The notes under the pieces: model-generated
Databases searched by the model: none
Told to the model about the DNA's origin: nothing
Seen by the model: the letters and a program-made list of their open reading frames with translations, nothing else
Part shown: piece by piece, positions 26,890 through 34,960 of the stretch
How positions within the stretch are numbered: position 1 is the stretch's first letter
How the letters are laid out: each line of letters opens with the position of its first letter
Translations under genes and position numbers: made by a program
NCBI RefSeq assembly: GCF_008370325.1
Contig: NZ_VNIP01000006.1
Coordinates: forward strand, 186,001 to 250,000
Direction of reading: 5' to 3'
Source of the DNA: Martinezella tropici
GTDB taxonomy: Bacteria; Pseudomonadota; Alphaproteobacteria; Rhizobiales; Rhizobiaceae
DNA: 64,000 bases

Positions 26890-27462
26890 TCAGGCAATAC
26901 CGGGCAGCGAGAGATGCCCGACATTGTAGCTCTGGAGGCCGGTTCGGGCGAGATCCTTCGGCGGCTCGGCCAAGAGGCGGAAGCGCACAAGCGTCCAATG
27001 GGTCGGCTCGAAGGCCACGACCGAGGCGAGTGCCGCACCATTCGATATCGCCTGCGCCGCGGTTTCGCTCTCTTCCACCCGAAGTTCGGCAAGCGGCGTG
27101 TGAGGGTCGATTGCGATCACCTCGCGCGTGGCGAACTTGGCGCTGCGAATATCCACAGACGTATCGGCGCGCCAGACGATCCATGTGTTGACCTGAGGGC
27201 GGCCGAAGCTCTCGGTCAGGGCCGCGAAGCCGGGGCCGCAGACGAAGTCGCTTAAGCCTTCCTCCTGCCGCCAGACGTAGAAAGGTGCGTAGAGATTTTC
27301 CCGGCTTCCCGTCACCGCATCGCCCTTTCTCGCCGTGAGATAGGCCTTGAACTTCAGGCCCGGGAGATTGTCGAGCAGCGGGCCTTTGTCGCGGATGCGG
27401 CGATCGATGATCGTCATGTCGTAATCCGCGGGCAGCGCGAAATTGTACTGCATGGCGATCAT
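26890..27462 (-). CDS. DUF4865 family protein
   Basis: The 190-residue protein starts M-I-A-M-Q-Y-N-F and has the DUF4865 pattern P-A-D-Y-D-M-x-I-I, L-P-G-L-K-F-K-A-Y-L, N-x-Y-A-P-F-Y-V-W and a C-terminal T-L-V-R-F-R-L. Function unknown. It is the last gene of a three-gene operon (tautomerase, cupin, DUF4865) and its alternative ATG at 27468 overlaps the cupin stop as ATGA; the ATG at 27462 has better spacing to the GGAGGA site. Related operons with a LysR regulator suggest breakdown or detoxification of a small molecule (inference). Confidence 0.85.
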   Translation of the reverse strand: MIAMQYNFALPADYDMTIIDRRIRDKGPLLDNLPGLKFKAYLTARKGDAVTGSRENLYAPFYVWRQEEGLSDFVCGPGFAALTESFGRPQVNTWIVWRADTSVDIRSAKFATREVIAIDPHTPLAELRVEESETAAQAISNGAALASVVAFEPTHWTLVRFRLLAEPPKDLARTGLQSYNVGHLSLPGIA

Positions 27463-27464
27463 GA

Positions 27465-27860
27465 TCATTCCTCCAGCCAGGTTACGGCGCTGCCATCCTG
27501 CGCCGCTTGGATACTGATATAGGAAAAGGTGCTTTCCGCTGCCGCGCCGTGCCGATGGCGCTCGTTGGGCGCGAAGCTGACGCAGTCGCCGGCGTGCAGT
27601 TCTTCGGCCGGACCGCCGAAACGCTCTGCAAGCCCGACACCGGACAGAACGTAGAGGATCTGCCCGTGCGGATGGGTGTGCCAGCGTGTCATGACGCCGG
27701 GTTCGAGGGCGCAGCACATGGCGGTCAAGCCGCCATTCTCATTATTTTCCACGAGCGACTCCACCCAGAAGGAAGCAGTGGCGATACCCTCGGGAGATGG
27801 TCGCATGTTCGTGCCGGCACGGTGAATGGCGGGCGATGGGGCAGATGTGGTCTGAGGCAT
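27465..27860 (-). CDS. Cupin-domain protein
   Basis: The 131-residue single-domain cupin shows motif 1 as W-H-T-H-P-H-G-Q-I-L-Y-V-L-S-G and motif 2 as G-D-C-V-S-F-A-P-N-E-R-H-R-H-G, with several His for metal binding. It could be a small dioxygenase, isomerase or ligand binder. Positioned between the tautomerase (five bases upstream) and DUF4865 (overlapping), it belongs to the LysR-divergent operon. Confidence 0.88.
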   Translation of the reverse strand: MPQTTSAPSPAIHRAGTNMRPSPEGIATASFWVESLVENNENGGLTAMCCALEPGVMTRWHTHPHGQILYVLSGVGLAERFGGPAEELHAGDCVSFAPNERHRHGAAAESTFSYISIQAAQDGSAVTWLEE

Positions 27861-27865
27861 CGCTC

Positions 27866-28258
27866 TTAGACCTGTTCGATCATCTGCGCGCGGCCGTCAG
27901 AAAAGGACCAGTCCTCGCGCGCGGCCGTCGTGATGGTGATCATGATGTCCTCGGGGCGGATACCGGGCGCGTCGCCAAGAAGTTCGGCGACACGGCGATA
28001 GAAGGCCTTCTTGACCTCGGTGCTGCGCGGCTTGCCGATCGTGACATCGAAGAAGATGTAGTTGTCCGAGCGCGGAGTGCTGGCGAAATAGGTCCGATCA
28101 AAGACGAGCTCGTGCGGTTCCAGCTGATGAATGGCCTGGAAGCGATCGGTCGGCGGCACATCGAAGGCTTCGACCATGGCGCGGTGGAAATTATCGGACA
28201 GCGCCTTCAGATATTCGGGCGACTTGCCGCGCAGCAGGGTGATGCGGGTGAATGGCAT
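27866..28258 (-). CDS. Tautomerase-family protein
   Basis: The 130-residue protein is of the longer tautomerase superfamily class. If the initiator Met is removed, Pro2 (M-P-F-T-R-I) would be the catalytic base. Blocks such as F-H-R-A-M-V-E-A-F, F-A-S-T-P-R-S-D-N-Y-I-F-F and G-I-R-P-E-D-I-M-I-T-I fit this group. The ATG at 28258 is chosen because it exposes the catalytic proline; eight upstream codons are open. It is the first gene of the operon and starts at the LysR-type operator region. Confidence 0.88.
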   Translation of the reverse strand: MPFTRITLLRGKSPEYLKALSDNFHRAMVEAFDVPPTDRFQAIHQLEPHELVFDRTYFASTPRSDNYIFFDVTIGKPRSTEVKKAFYRRVAELLGDAPGIRPEDIMITITTAAREDWSFSDGRAQMIEQV

Positions 28259-28305
28259 GGGATGCTCCTGTTTCCGTGTCACTTGACGAGCACAGAATGC
28301 CAGCA

Positions 28306-28367
28306 GATAATCATCCTGAAAATCAGATAAATCTGGATTTATAGTCCCAAAAATATGGATGATTATC
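28306..28367. promoter_or_regulatory. LysR-type operator between divergent genes
   Basis: An exact 11-base inverted repeat, GATAATCATCC at 28306-28316 and GGATGATTATC at 28357-28367, spans the intergenic region and ends one base before the LysR start. A second, smaller dyad around CAGAT-AA-ATCTG sits at 28324-28335. The layout fits a LysR regulator binding site controlling both itself and the tautomerase operon. Confidence 0.7.
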
Positions 28368-28368
28368 C

Positions 28369-29310
28369 ATGCGGAAGATTATCTTCGATCTCGATGTATT
28401 GCGCAGCTTCGTCACCGGCATGGATCTCGGCAGCTATGCCAAGGCGGCTGACAGGCTCGGGCGTTCGACGTCCGCGATCAGCGCCCAGCTCAAGAAGCTG
28501 GAAGAGCAGGCGGGTACGCCGATCTTCCGGAAGGCAGGGCGGGGGCTGGCGCTGACGGAGGCCGGCGAGACCATGCTCGGTTATGCGCGACGGCTGCTGG
28601 ACCTGAACGACGAGGCGGCCACGGCGCTGCATGGGACTGAGTTGGAGGGTTGGGTTCGTCTCGGCTTGCAGGAGGATTTTGGAGAGACGCTGCTGCCGGA
28701 AGTGTTGGGCCGTTTCGCACGGATGCATCCGAAGGTGCGTATCGAGGCGCGCGTCGTGCGTAATGTGGAACTGATCGAGCGGGTGACGTCTGGCAAGCTC
28801 GATCTGGCACTCGCCTGGAGCGACGGTTTCCGCACCACTTATACGGACCGCATCGCCGAAGTGCCGCTCTGCTGGGTCGGCCCGGCGAATGGCGCGGTGC
28901 ATTGGCATGCCGATGGCGGAGAGGTCATGCCTCTAGCTTCGCTTGAGGCGCCATGTCTGCTGCGGACTATCGCTACCAAGACGCTCGATCGCGCCGGCAT
29001 CGGCTGGCGGGTATCCTTCGTCAGCCCGAGCCTCGGCGGCCTTTGGGCCGCAACGGCGGCGGGTCTCGGCCTGGCACTGCGCACCCCGCTTGGCTTGCCA
29101 AGCAAAGTACGGCAACTGACGCCGGGTGAAGCCGGTCTACCGGCCCTGCCGAAGCTCGATCTCGTCTTGCATCGCGCCGAGGCGGAGGCGAGCCCGGCGA
29201 CGGAACGGCTGGCATCGATCATGCTGCAGGCCGTGCGGCAGACGGTCGACATCGTGCCCCAGAGCCGGATATTCGAGGATGCGCCGGCTCACGATGTCGT
29301 CACGGCCTGA
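28369..29310 (+). CDS. LysR-family transcriptional regulator
   Basis: The 313-residue protein has the N-terminal winged helix-turn-helix (residues about 7-65: Y-A-K-A-A-D-R-L-G-R-S-T-S-A-I-S-A-Q-L) and a C-terminal effector-binding domain. It is divergent from the tautomerase-cupin-DUF4865 operon and very probably controls it through the shared operator. Its 3' end overlaps the end of the convergent alpha/beta hydrolase gene by 22 bases. The inducer is unknown. Confidence 0.92.
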   Translation: MRKIIFDLDVLRSFVTGMDLGSYAKAADRLGRSTSAISAQLKKLEEQAGTPIFRKAGRGLALTEAGETMLGYARRLLDLNDEAATALHGTELEGWVRLGLQEDFGETLLPEVLGRFARMHPKVRIEARVVRNVELIERVTSGKLDLALAWSDGFRTTYTDRIAEVPLCWVGPANGAVHWHADGGEVMPLASLEAPCLLRTIATKTLDRAGIGWRVSFVSPSLGGLWAATAAGLGLALRTPLGLPSKVRQLTPGEAGLPALPKLDLVLHRAEAEASPATERLASIMLQAVRQTVDIVPQSRIFEDAPAHDVVTA

Positions 29311-30338
29311 GATCCGGCGCTGGATTTGGAAGGTTCTTTCGACAGGTTGGCTATCCGGATTTCGGCCTCGGCTGCCAGTATCTCCAGGTCGCGCGGCTGG
29401 CCTGCCAGATGTTCGATAGCTGCGATCGCAACATCCGTCGTCACATAATCGGGCTTGTGGCCGAGATTGCGGATGGTGATGAGCTCGGCACCGGCGATAT
29501 CCCGCGCAAGCCCGCGCGAATGCAATTCCTCGAGCACGATATCGTCGCTATCACCTGTAATGATGATGGTGGGCGCCTTGATCTCGCGGTAGCGCGGCGC
29601 ATGGGTAGAGACATAGGCAAAGAGATTGACGACGTCGATTGCATTGTTGCGGAAGGTCCGTGGCCGCAGCACGAGTTCCGGCGCTGTCTTCATGATATAG
29701 TCTGTCGGGCGCGTGTTCGGATGGAAGATGCTGAGCGTACCGGTATCGACCCGGCGCAGACCGATCGGAATGACAAAGAGCTGGGTGAAGAGCCAGCCCA
29801 GGACCGGCATGGCGGCGAGCGTATAATACCAATCGACGCCGCCGGGCCAGGGGTGAGTCGCCGGGGCGAGGAAGAGCAGGCCCTTGGTCTTTTCCGGATG
29901 GCGCATGCCGAAGGCGGCGGCGATGGCACCGCCGAAGGAGTGACCGATGATGATGGCGCTCTTGATGCCGCGCTTATCCATCAGCCTTGCGATAGCATCG
30001 GCCTGGCCGGAGGGAAGGGCATTTTCGGCAGTCCCGCGTTCGGAATAGCCGTGGCCGGGCCGATCGACGAACAGCATCTCCGCCCGGCCGCTTAAAGGTG
30101 CTGCAAAGGCTTCGAACTGATCGCGCAGATTGCCGCTGGCGCCATGGATGAAGACGAGAGCCGGCAGGTCCGCCGTCGCCGGGCGCGGCAGATGCACGGC
30201 GTTGAGGCGATAGCCACCGATATCGGTGAGCTCGCCGATATTGGGATAGGTCTGCTCGATGGCGCGCGTCTTGTAGGCGGAGAAGCCCGCGGCAACGGCA
30301 AGAAGCAAGACAATGGCGGCGAGAAGAGAATCGAACAT
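29289..30338 (-). CDS. Membrane-anchored alpha/beta hydrolase
   Basis: The 349-residue protein has an N-terminal membrane anchor (about residues 4-22), then an alpha/beta hydrolase domain. The oxyanion region is V-F-I-H-G-A-S-G-N, the nucleophile elbow is I-G-H-S-F-G-G (Ser), the acid is probably the Asp in I-I-I-T-G-D-S-D-D and the His lies in N-L-G-H-K-P-D. Substrate unknown. ATG at 30338 preferred to an upstream TTG. Its 3' end overlaps the LysR gene tail-to-tail. Confidence 0.88.
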   Translation of the reverse strand: MFDSLLAAIVLLLAVAAGFSAYKTRAIEQTYPNIGELTDIGGYRLNAVHLPRPATADLPALVFIHGASGNLRDQFEAFAAPLSGRAEMLFVDRPGHGYSERGTAENALPSGQADAIARLMDKRGIKSAIIIGHSFGGAIAAAFGMRHPEKTKGLLFLAPATHPWPGGVDWYYTLAAMPVLGWLFTQLFVIPIGLRRVDTGTLSIFHPNTRPTDYIMKTAPELVLRPRTFRNNAIDVVNLFAYVSTHAPRYREIKAPTIIITGDSDDIVLEELHSRGLARDIAGAELITIRNLGHKPDYVTTDVAIAAIEHLAGQPRDLEILAAEAEIRIANLSKEPSKSSAGSQAVTTS

Positions 30339-30466
30339 TGCGGCACGGATCAAATATCGTAAGACACTAATCTAGCGCATTCCTGCGGCCTTTCATCCCT
30401 TCCGACTTGGTTTCGACGACGGCCAATGTGATTTCAATGAAGGGAAGAGCGTTTGCGGCCATCCCA

Positions 30467-31087
30467 TCAGGTGCGGCTGCCGGCAACCTTTTCCGAGAGC
30501 TTGCCGGCTTCTTCCTGAGCTGACCGATTCGCCGGATATACTTCCAGAAAGCGCTCCCATGCCTTGAGGGCGAGCGCATCGTTGCCGCGTTCGGTCAGGA
30601 TCGCCGCCATTCCGGCCAGCGCGCCGAAATGGCGCGGCTCTATCCGGAGGACCTGATTGATGTCTTCCATCGACTTGCGATAGTCGCCGATCGCGAAATT
30701 CAGAGTCGCGCGACGATTCCAGCCTTCGACATAGTCTGGCTTCAGCGAGATCACCTGATCGAGATAGTCCATGGCGGCGGCGTTGCGCTTGTCCTGGATG
30801 GCCTTGCCGGCCCATTGCATCAGGAGATTGATGGTGGCGCTGCCGGAATCGCTGAGTTCGGCATTGATCTGATCTGCGATCAGGCTGGCCTGATCGGGAT
30901 CGCGCTGACGCTTCAGAGCCGTGAAGAGATTGTCGAGCTGCTGCTTCGGCGACAGGCTGCCGGAGGGATCACCGGGACCCTTTTTCTCCATTATGCTCGG
31001 TTCGTCCGCCAACGCCGCATGAGGGGCGGAGGCTGTCAGAGCAAGCAGAATCGGCAGGGCTAGATATGGCAAAGCAAAAACGCGCAT
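30467..31087 (-). CDS. Exported TPR protein
   Basis: The 206-residue protein has a signal peptide (hydrophobic residues about 5-25, ending A-A-L-A-D) and at least two tetratricopeptide repeats: A-M-D-Y-L-D-Q-V-I-S-L-K-P-D-Y and S-M-E-D-I-N-Q-V-L-R-I-E-P. It is likely a periplasmic scaffold. Start at 31087 (M-R-V-F-A-L-P) chosen for the signal peptide; 31096 is also in frame. Confidence 0.85.
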   Translation of the reverse strand: MRVFALPYLALPILLALTASAPHAALADEPSIMEKKGPGDPSGSLSPKQQLDNLFTALKRQRDPDQASLIADQINAELSDSGSATINLLMQWAGKAIQDKRNAAAMDYLDQVISLKPDYVEGWNRRATLNFAIGDYRKSMEDINQVLRIEPRHFGALAGMAAILTERGNDALALKAWERFLEVYPANRSAQEEAGKLSEKVAGSRT

Positions 31088-31186
31088 GGCGGGCATAGTA
31101 GCCCGCCAATGTCGAAGATCAAAACCAAATTTGATGCGATCAACTAAAACTGAGCGTCGGATCCATAGGATCCGAGCCGCGCTATG

Positions 31187-31312
31187 TCAGCCTTGACGAG
31201 CCTTGTAGCGCGGGTTCAGCTTGTTGATGATGTAGATGCGGCCCTTGCGGCGGACCAGACGGTTGTCACGGTGGCGCGCCTTGAGCGACTTGAGCGAATT
31301 CTTGATCTTCAT
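31187..31312 (-). CDS. rpmJ: Ribosomal protein L36, cysteine-free type
   Basis: The 41-residue basic protein begins [11 protein letters not shown] and ends P-R-Y-K-A-R-Q-G, the normal L36 ends. The Cys/His zinc ligands of the usual form are absent, so this is the C-minus form. It is the shortest standard ribosomal protein and stands as a single gene upstream of the TPR gene. Confidence 0.93.
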   Translation of the reverse strand: MKIKNSLKSLKARHRDNRLVRRKGRIYIINKLNPRYKARQG

Positions 31313-31372
31313 TTTTCTGATCCGCGATGTTCGAGGGGGAATGTCACATTCGCCCGTATCTTTAACAATCAA

Positions 31373-31397
31373 AAGCGCGCTCGGGGCGCGCTCTTTA
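31373..31397 (-). terminator. Terminator of the purEK operon
   Basis: AGCGCGC, short loop, GCGCGCT, followed on the minus strand by TTTTGA. It lies about 70 bases past the purK stop and before rpmJ. Confidence 0.7.
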
Positions 31398-31464
31398 GGG
31401 TGGGGAGCAAATACCCTGTCATACCGGGCCTGTCAACCATGTTAGGGGCTTTTTCCCACGGCTC

Positions 31465-32523
31465 TCAGCGCAGAAGCTGCGTGACATGCCCCATCTTGCG
31501 GCCCGGCCGTGCTTCGGTCTTGCCGTAGAGATGGACCAGCGTGTCGTCACGGCGCAGCCATTCCGGCAAAGCCTTGATGTCGTCGCCGATCAGATTGGTC
31601 ATGACGCAGTCCGAATGACGCTCGGGCTTTCCGAGCGGCAGGCCGGCGACGGCGCGGATATGCTGTTCGAACTGCGAGATGACGCAGGCAGCCTCCGTCC
31701 AATGGCCGGAATTGTGCACGCGCGGCGCCATTTCATTGGCGATCAGGCTGCCATCGGCCAGCGCGAAGAATTCGATGCCGATGACGCCGACATAGCCGAG
31801 AGCCGTCAATATCTTTCCCGCAGCTTCGCGCGCGGCGTTAGCCGTTTCTTCCGAAATGCTCGCTGGCAGTGTGGAGGTGTGGAGAATGCCGTTGCGATGG
31901 ATGTTTTCGGCCGGATCGTAACAGGCGACCGCTCCGTCGACCCCGCGTGCGGCGATAATGGAGATTTCGCGCTCGAAGGAGACGAAGCTCTCCAGAATCA
32001 GCGGTACGTTGCCGAGCGTAGCGTAGCCGCCCTCGGCGCTGTCGGCGGCGGAGCGATAGACGCGTTGTCCCTTGCCGTCATAACCGAGGCGGCGGGTTTT
32101 CAGCACGCCTTGTTCGCCGAAATCGGCCAGCGCCTTTTCCAGGTCGGCCTGGCTGTCGACGGCATGGAAACGGGCCGTCGGAATGCCGCAGCTATTGATG
32201 AACCGCTTCTCAGTCAGCCGGTCCTGGGCCATCTCCAGCGCTTTCGGCGGCGGATAGACTGGTATCTGCGAGGCAAGCGCCTCGGCGGCGGAAACGGGCA
32301 CGTTTTCGAATTCATAGGTCACGACATCGCAGCGCCTCGCCAGCTCGGCAAGAGCGGCCGGATCGTCATAGGCGCCGGCAATCTGTTCGTTGGCGACCTG
32401 GGCTGCTGGGCAATCCGTCTGCGGTTCGAGGATGACAGTGCGGAAATTCAGGCGAGCAGCCGCCATGGCCAGCATGCGGCCGAGCTGGCCGCCGCCGATG
32501 ATGCCGATCGTCTTCGCGCTCAT
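31465..32523 (-). CDS. purK: N5-carboxyaminoimidazole ribonucleotide synthase
   Basis: ATP-dependent purine-synthesis enzyme that carboxylates AIR to N5-CAIR. The 352-residue ATP-grasp protein starts with the loop [12 protein letters not shown], then shows [14 protein letters not shown], and [13 protein letters not shown] at the ATP-grasp metal site. Its ATG overlaps the purE stop as ATGA, so PurE and PurK are translationally coupled and hand the intermediate on directly. Confidence 0.96.
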   Translation of the reverse strand: MSAKTIGIIGGGQLGRMLAMAAARLNFRTVILEPQTDCPAAQVANEQIAGAYDDPAALAELARRCDVVTYEFENVPVSAAEALASQIPVYPPPKALEMAQDRLTEKRFINSCGIPTARFHAVDSQADLEKALADFGEQGVLKTRRLGYDGKGQRVYRSAADSAEGGYATLGNVPLILESFVSFEREISIIAARGVDGAVACYDPAENIHRNGILHTSTLPASISEETANAAREAAGKILTALGYVGVIGIEFFALADGSLIANEMAPRVHNSGHWTEAACVISQFEQHIRAVAGLPLGKPERHSDCVMTNLIGDDIKALPEWLRRDDTLVHLYGKTEARPGRKMGHVTQLLR

Positions 32524-33017
32524 AGGTCGTCCATCGGATATTCGGCGACCGCGGCACTCTGGCGGGCGCGCCATTCGTCGAGCCGGTCGGCGATCTCCTC
32601 GTCGCCAAGGGCGAGGACGGCAGCGGCAAGAAGGGCGGCATTGACCGCGCCGGCCTTGCCGATCGCCAGCGTCCCGACGGGAATGCCGGCCGGCATCTGC
32701 ACGATGGAAAGAAGACTGTCCTGCCCGGAGAGCGCGCGCGACTGCACCGGCACGCCGAAGACAGGCAGCGGCGTCATGGACGCTGCCATGCCCGGCAGGT
32801 GTGCTGCGCCGCCGGCGCCGGCAATGATAACCTTGAAGCCCTCGTCCTTTGCACCTTTGGCGAAGCTCACCAGCCTGTCCGGCGTACGATGAGCCGAGAT
32901 GATGCGCGCATCATAGGTGATTTCAAGCGCTTCCAAAGTGTCCGCGGCATTCTTCATGGTCTCCCAGTCGGACTGGCTTCCCATGATGATGGCGACAGGC
33001 GGTCTTTCGGTCATCAT
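32520..33017 (-). CDS. purE: N5-CAIR mutase, purine synthesis
   Basis: Converts N5-CAIR to CAIR. The 165-residue class I PurE has the phosphate-binding [14 protein letters not shown] with the catalytic His, and [11 protein letters not shown]. Two adjacent ATG codons (33017, 33014) can serve as start behind a GAGGAG site. A DUF465 gene ends 16 bases downstream of the end of its upstream neighbour, so the operon may begin with that small gene. Confidence 0.96.
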   Translation of the reverse strand: MMTERPPVAIIMGSQSDWETMKNAADTLEALEITYDARIISAHRTPDRLVSFAKGAKDEGFKVIIAGAGGAAHLPGMAASMTPLPVFGVPVQSRALSGQDSLLSIVQMPAGIPVGTLAIGKAGAVNAALLAAAVLALGDEEIADRLDEWRARQSAAVAEYPMDDL

Positions 33018-33033
33018 CGTTGCTTTGTACTCC

Positions 33034-33237
33034 TCAGGCTATGATATCGGGGATGATCTGGTCTTCCAGCTTGGTCAGCTTGTCCTTGATGACGAGCTTC
33101 TTCTTCTTCATGCGCTGGATACGAAGGGCGTCGCAGCCCGTCTGGATCATGGCATTGATTGCGGCGTCATAATCCTCGTGCTCCTGGCGCAGCCGCGCCA
33201 CGATCAGCCTGATTTCCGCCTGTTCCTGATCGGCCAT
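33034..33237 (-). CDS. DUF465 (YdcH-like) small protein
   Basis: The 67-residue protein is a short helical hairpin of the YdcH/DUF465 type: [12 protein letters not shown], a polar turn, then [24 protein letters not shown]. The ATG at 33237 has a GGGGA site at proper spacing; the ATG two codons upstream is too close to it. It lies 16 bases upstream of purE on the same strand. Function unknown. Confidence 0.85.
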   Translation of the reverse strand: MADQEQAEIRLIVARLRQEHEDYDAAINAMIQTGCDALRIQRMKKKKLVIKDKLTKLEDQIIPDIIA

Positions 33238-33468
33238 GTTCATTTCCCCAGCATATAGCGGAATCGTATTCGTTCCGTCTCGTGAATCCCGCAAGCTCCT
33301 ATCACCAAATGGCGATAACGGGAAGTTATCCTTCATCACGAATTTGCCGCTTATAGGCCACGTTTTCGCCTTCGACAAAGGCTGGATATTATGGCACAGT
33401 GGGAGGGTTGACACCTAGAGCCTTGGCGAATGGATGGTCAGGGCTCTCAAAGAGGAAGGAAGGGTCAT

Positions 33469-33642
33469 ATGACTGTTCAAGCTCATCTTGAATCGCTCGA
33501 AAAGAAACATGTCGCGCTCGAGGAGGCGCTGCATGTGGCAATGTCATCTCCCTCTAGCAATGATACGGAAATAGCCGACATCAAACGCAGGAAGCTGCGT
33601 GTCAAGGACGAAATCCAACGTCTGCGTTCGTCAGTTCACTGA
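33469..33642 (+). CDS. DUF465 (YdcH-like) small protein, second copy
   Basis: The 57-residue protein also fits DUF465: V-Q-A-H-L-E-S-L-E-K-K-H-V-A-L-E-E-A-L then I-K-R-R-K-L-R-V-K-D-E-I-Q-R-L. It is divergent from the first DUF465 gene about 230 bases away, so the two look like ancient paralogs. A GAGGAAGG site precedes the ATG. Function unknown. Confidence 0.88.
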   Translation: MTVQAHLESLEKKHVALEEALHVAMSSPSSNDTEIADIKRRKLRVKDEIQRLRSSVH

Positions 33643-33814
33643 CATAACGCCTTAAAGTTCAAGAAGCCATCGATCTTGGGGGTAAGAGAGGCAGATCGAA
33701 ATTTTTCCAACCAGGATCGATGAGCATTTCCGCCAAAAAACGGATGCGCCAACATCATAGCGTTAGGGGTAGAGGTTGGCGCAATTTTCCTGATGCCGCG
33801 AAAGCGAAGGTGTT

Positions 33815-34075
33815 TCAGGACCAGAACTGATCCAGCCATAAATTCAGCTTGTCGAAACCGCGGCCATTGACCGCGTAGATGCGTTTCGTGCCTTCATTGG
33901 TGACGGAAACGAGATTGCTGTCGAGCAGCGCCTTTAAATGCTGCGAAACCGCCGGGCGGCTGATCGGCAGGCCCTGCGCCAGTTCGTTGACCGTTTTGGG
34001 TGCGCGGCGCAATTCCTCCAGCAAATAACGCCGGTTCGGATCCGCGATGGCTGCGAAAGGGTCCATGGTCGACAT
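33815..34075 (-). CDS. ArsR-type winged-helix repressor
   Basis: The 86-residue protein consists only of the winged helix: F-A-A-I-A-D-P-N-R-R-Y-L-L-E-E-L, then I-S-R-P-A-V-S-Q-H-L-K-A-L as the recognition helix and a wing G-T-K-R-I-Y-A-V. No metal-binding cysteines are present, so it probably senses something other than a thiophilic metal. It is divergent from the ThiE-like gene and may regulate it (inference). Confidence 0.87.
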   Translation of the reverse strand: MSTMDPFAAIADPNRRYLLEELRRAPKTVNELAQGLPISRPAVSQHLKALLDSNLVSVTNEGTKRIYAVNGRGFDKLNLWLDQFWS

Positions 34076-34297
34076 GGCGGAAAGCTACGTCAAACACCAA
34101 AGGGCGGCAAGTTAATTGTGCGCTGCATGATATATTGCGCGACAGGTTTACCGGCGGCGCCCGGAATGCCCCGGATTTATGCCACAGATCGCCGTTTCAG
34201 CCGCTGCCCCTTGTCAGAGAGAGCTAACGGATTTACTCACGACTATCGAACCGGTGCGCCATCGCTGACGATGGAAGCCGAAACCATGGAAGCTCGC

Positions 34298-34951
34298 ATG
34301 ACTGTGCCCGAAGATCGTTGCCGCCTCGTTCTCATCGTTCCCGACATCGCCGATATCGAGCAGCAGGCGAAGGTTGTGGCTGATGCGCTGAGGGGTGGGG
34401 ATGTCGCCTCGGTGATCATTCCCCAATACGGGCTGGATGACGGCACCTTCCAGAAACATGCGGAAAAGCTGGTGCCGGTGGTGCAGGCGGCGGGTGCCGC
34501 GGCATTGATTGCCGGCGACAGCCGCGTAGCCGGCCGGGCCAAGGCCGACGGGCTGCACATTGCCGGCAATATTACCGAGCTTACCGAAGCCGTCGAAAAA
34601 TTCGTACCGAAGCTGATCGTCGGTGGGGGAAGTGCTGCCGACCGGCACGGCGCGCTGGAAATCGGCGAATTGCGCCCGGATTACATCTTCTTCGGCAAGC
34701 TGGACGGCGACATCAAGCCGGAGGCGCATCCGAAGAACCTAGCGCTCGGCGAATGGTGGGCCTCGATGATCGAGATTCCCTGTATCGTCATGGGTGGCAC
34801 GGATACGCAATCGGCGCTCGAAGTGGCCTTGACAGGTGCGGAGTTCGTGGCGCTGCGCACAGCGGTTTTTGCCGACCCTGCGGCGGCTCCGTCCATCGTT
34901 GCAGAAGTGAACGCGCTTCTGGACGAAAAAGCGCCACGGTTTGAGGATTGA
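34298..34951 (+). CDS. ThiE-like TIM-barrel protein (thiamine phosphate synthase family)
   Basis: The 217-residue protein aligns in pattern with thiamine phosphate synthase: a barrel with repeating A-D-G-L-H-I-A-G-N and P-K-L-I-V-G-G-G-S segments and the Y-I-F-F-G-K-L-D block. The usual ThiE motif G-V-H-L-G-Q is replaced by G-L-H-I-A-G and no other thiamine gene is adjacent, so it may have another substrate. Possible starts are ATG at 34271, 34286 and 34298; GGAAG sites precede the last two and the conserved part starts just after 34298. It is followed within 10 bases by the Sel1-repeat gene. Confidence 0.78.
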   Translation: MTVPEDRCRLVLIVPDIADIEQQAKVVADALRGGDVASVIIPQYGLDDGTFQKHAEKLVPVVQAAGAAALIAGDSRVAGRAKADGLHIAGNITELTEAVEKFVPKLIVGGGSAADRHGALEIGELRPDYIFFGKLDGDIKPEAHPKNLALGEWWASMIEIPCIVMGGTDTQSALEVALTGAEFVALRTAVFADPAAAPSIVAEVNALLDEKAPRFED

Positions 34952-34960
34952 TAGCGATTC

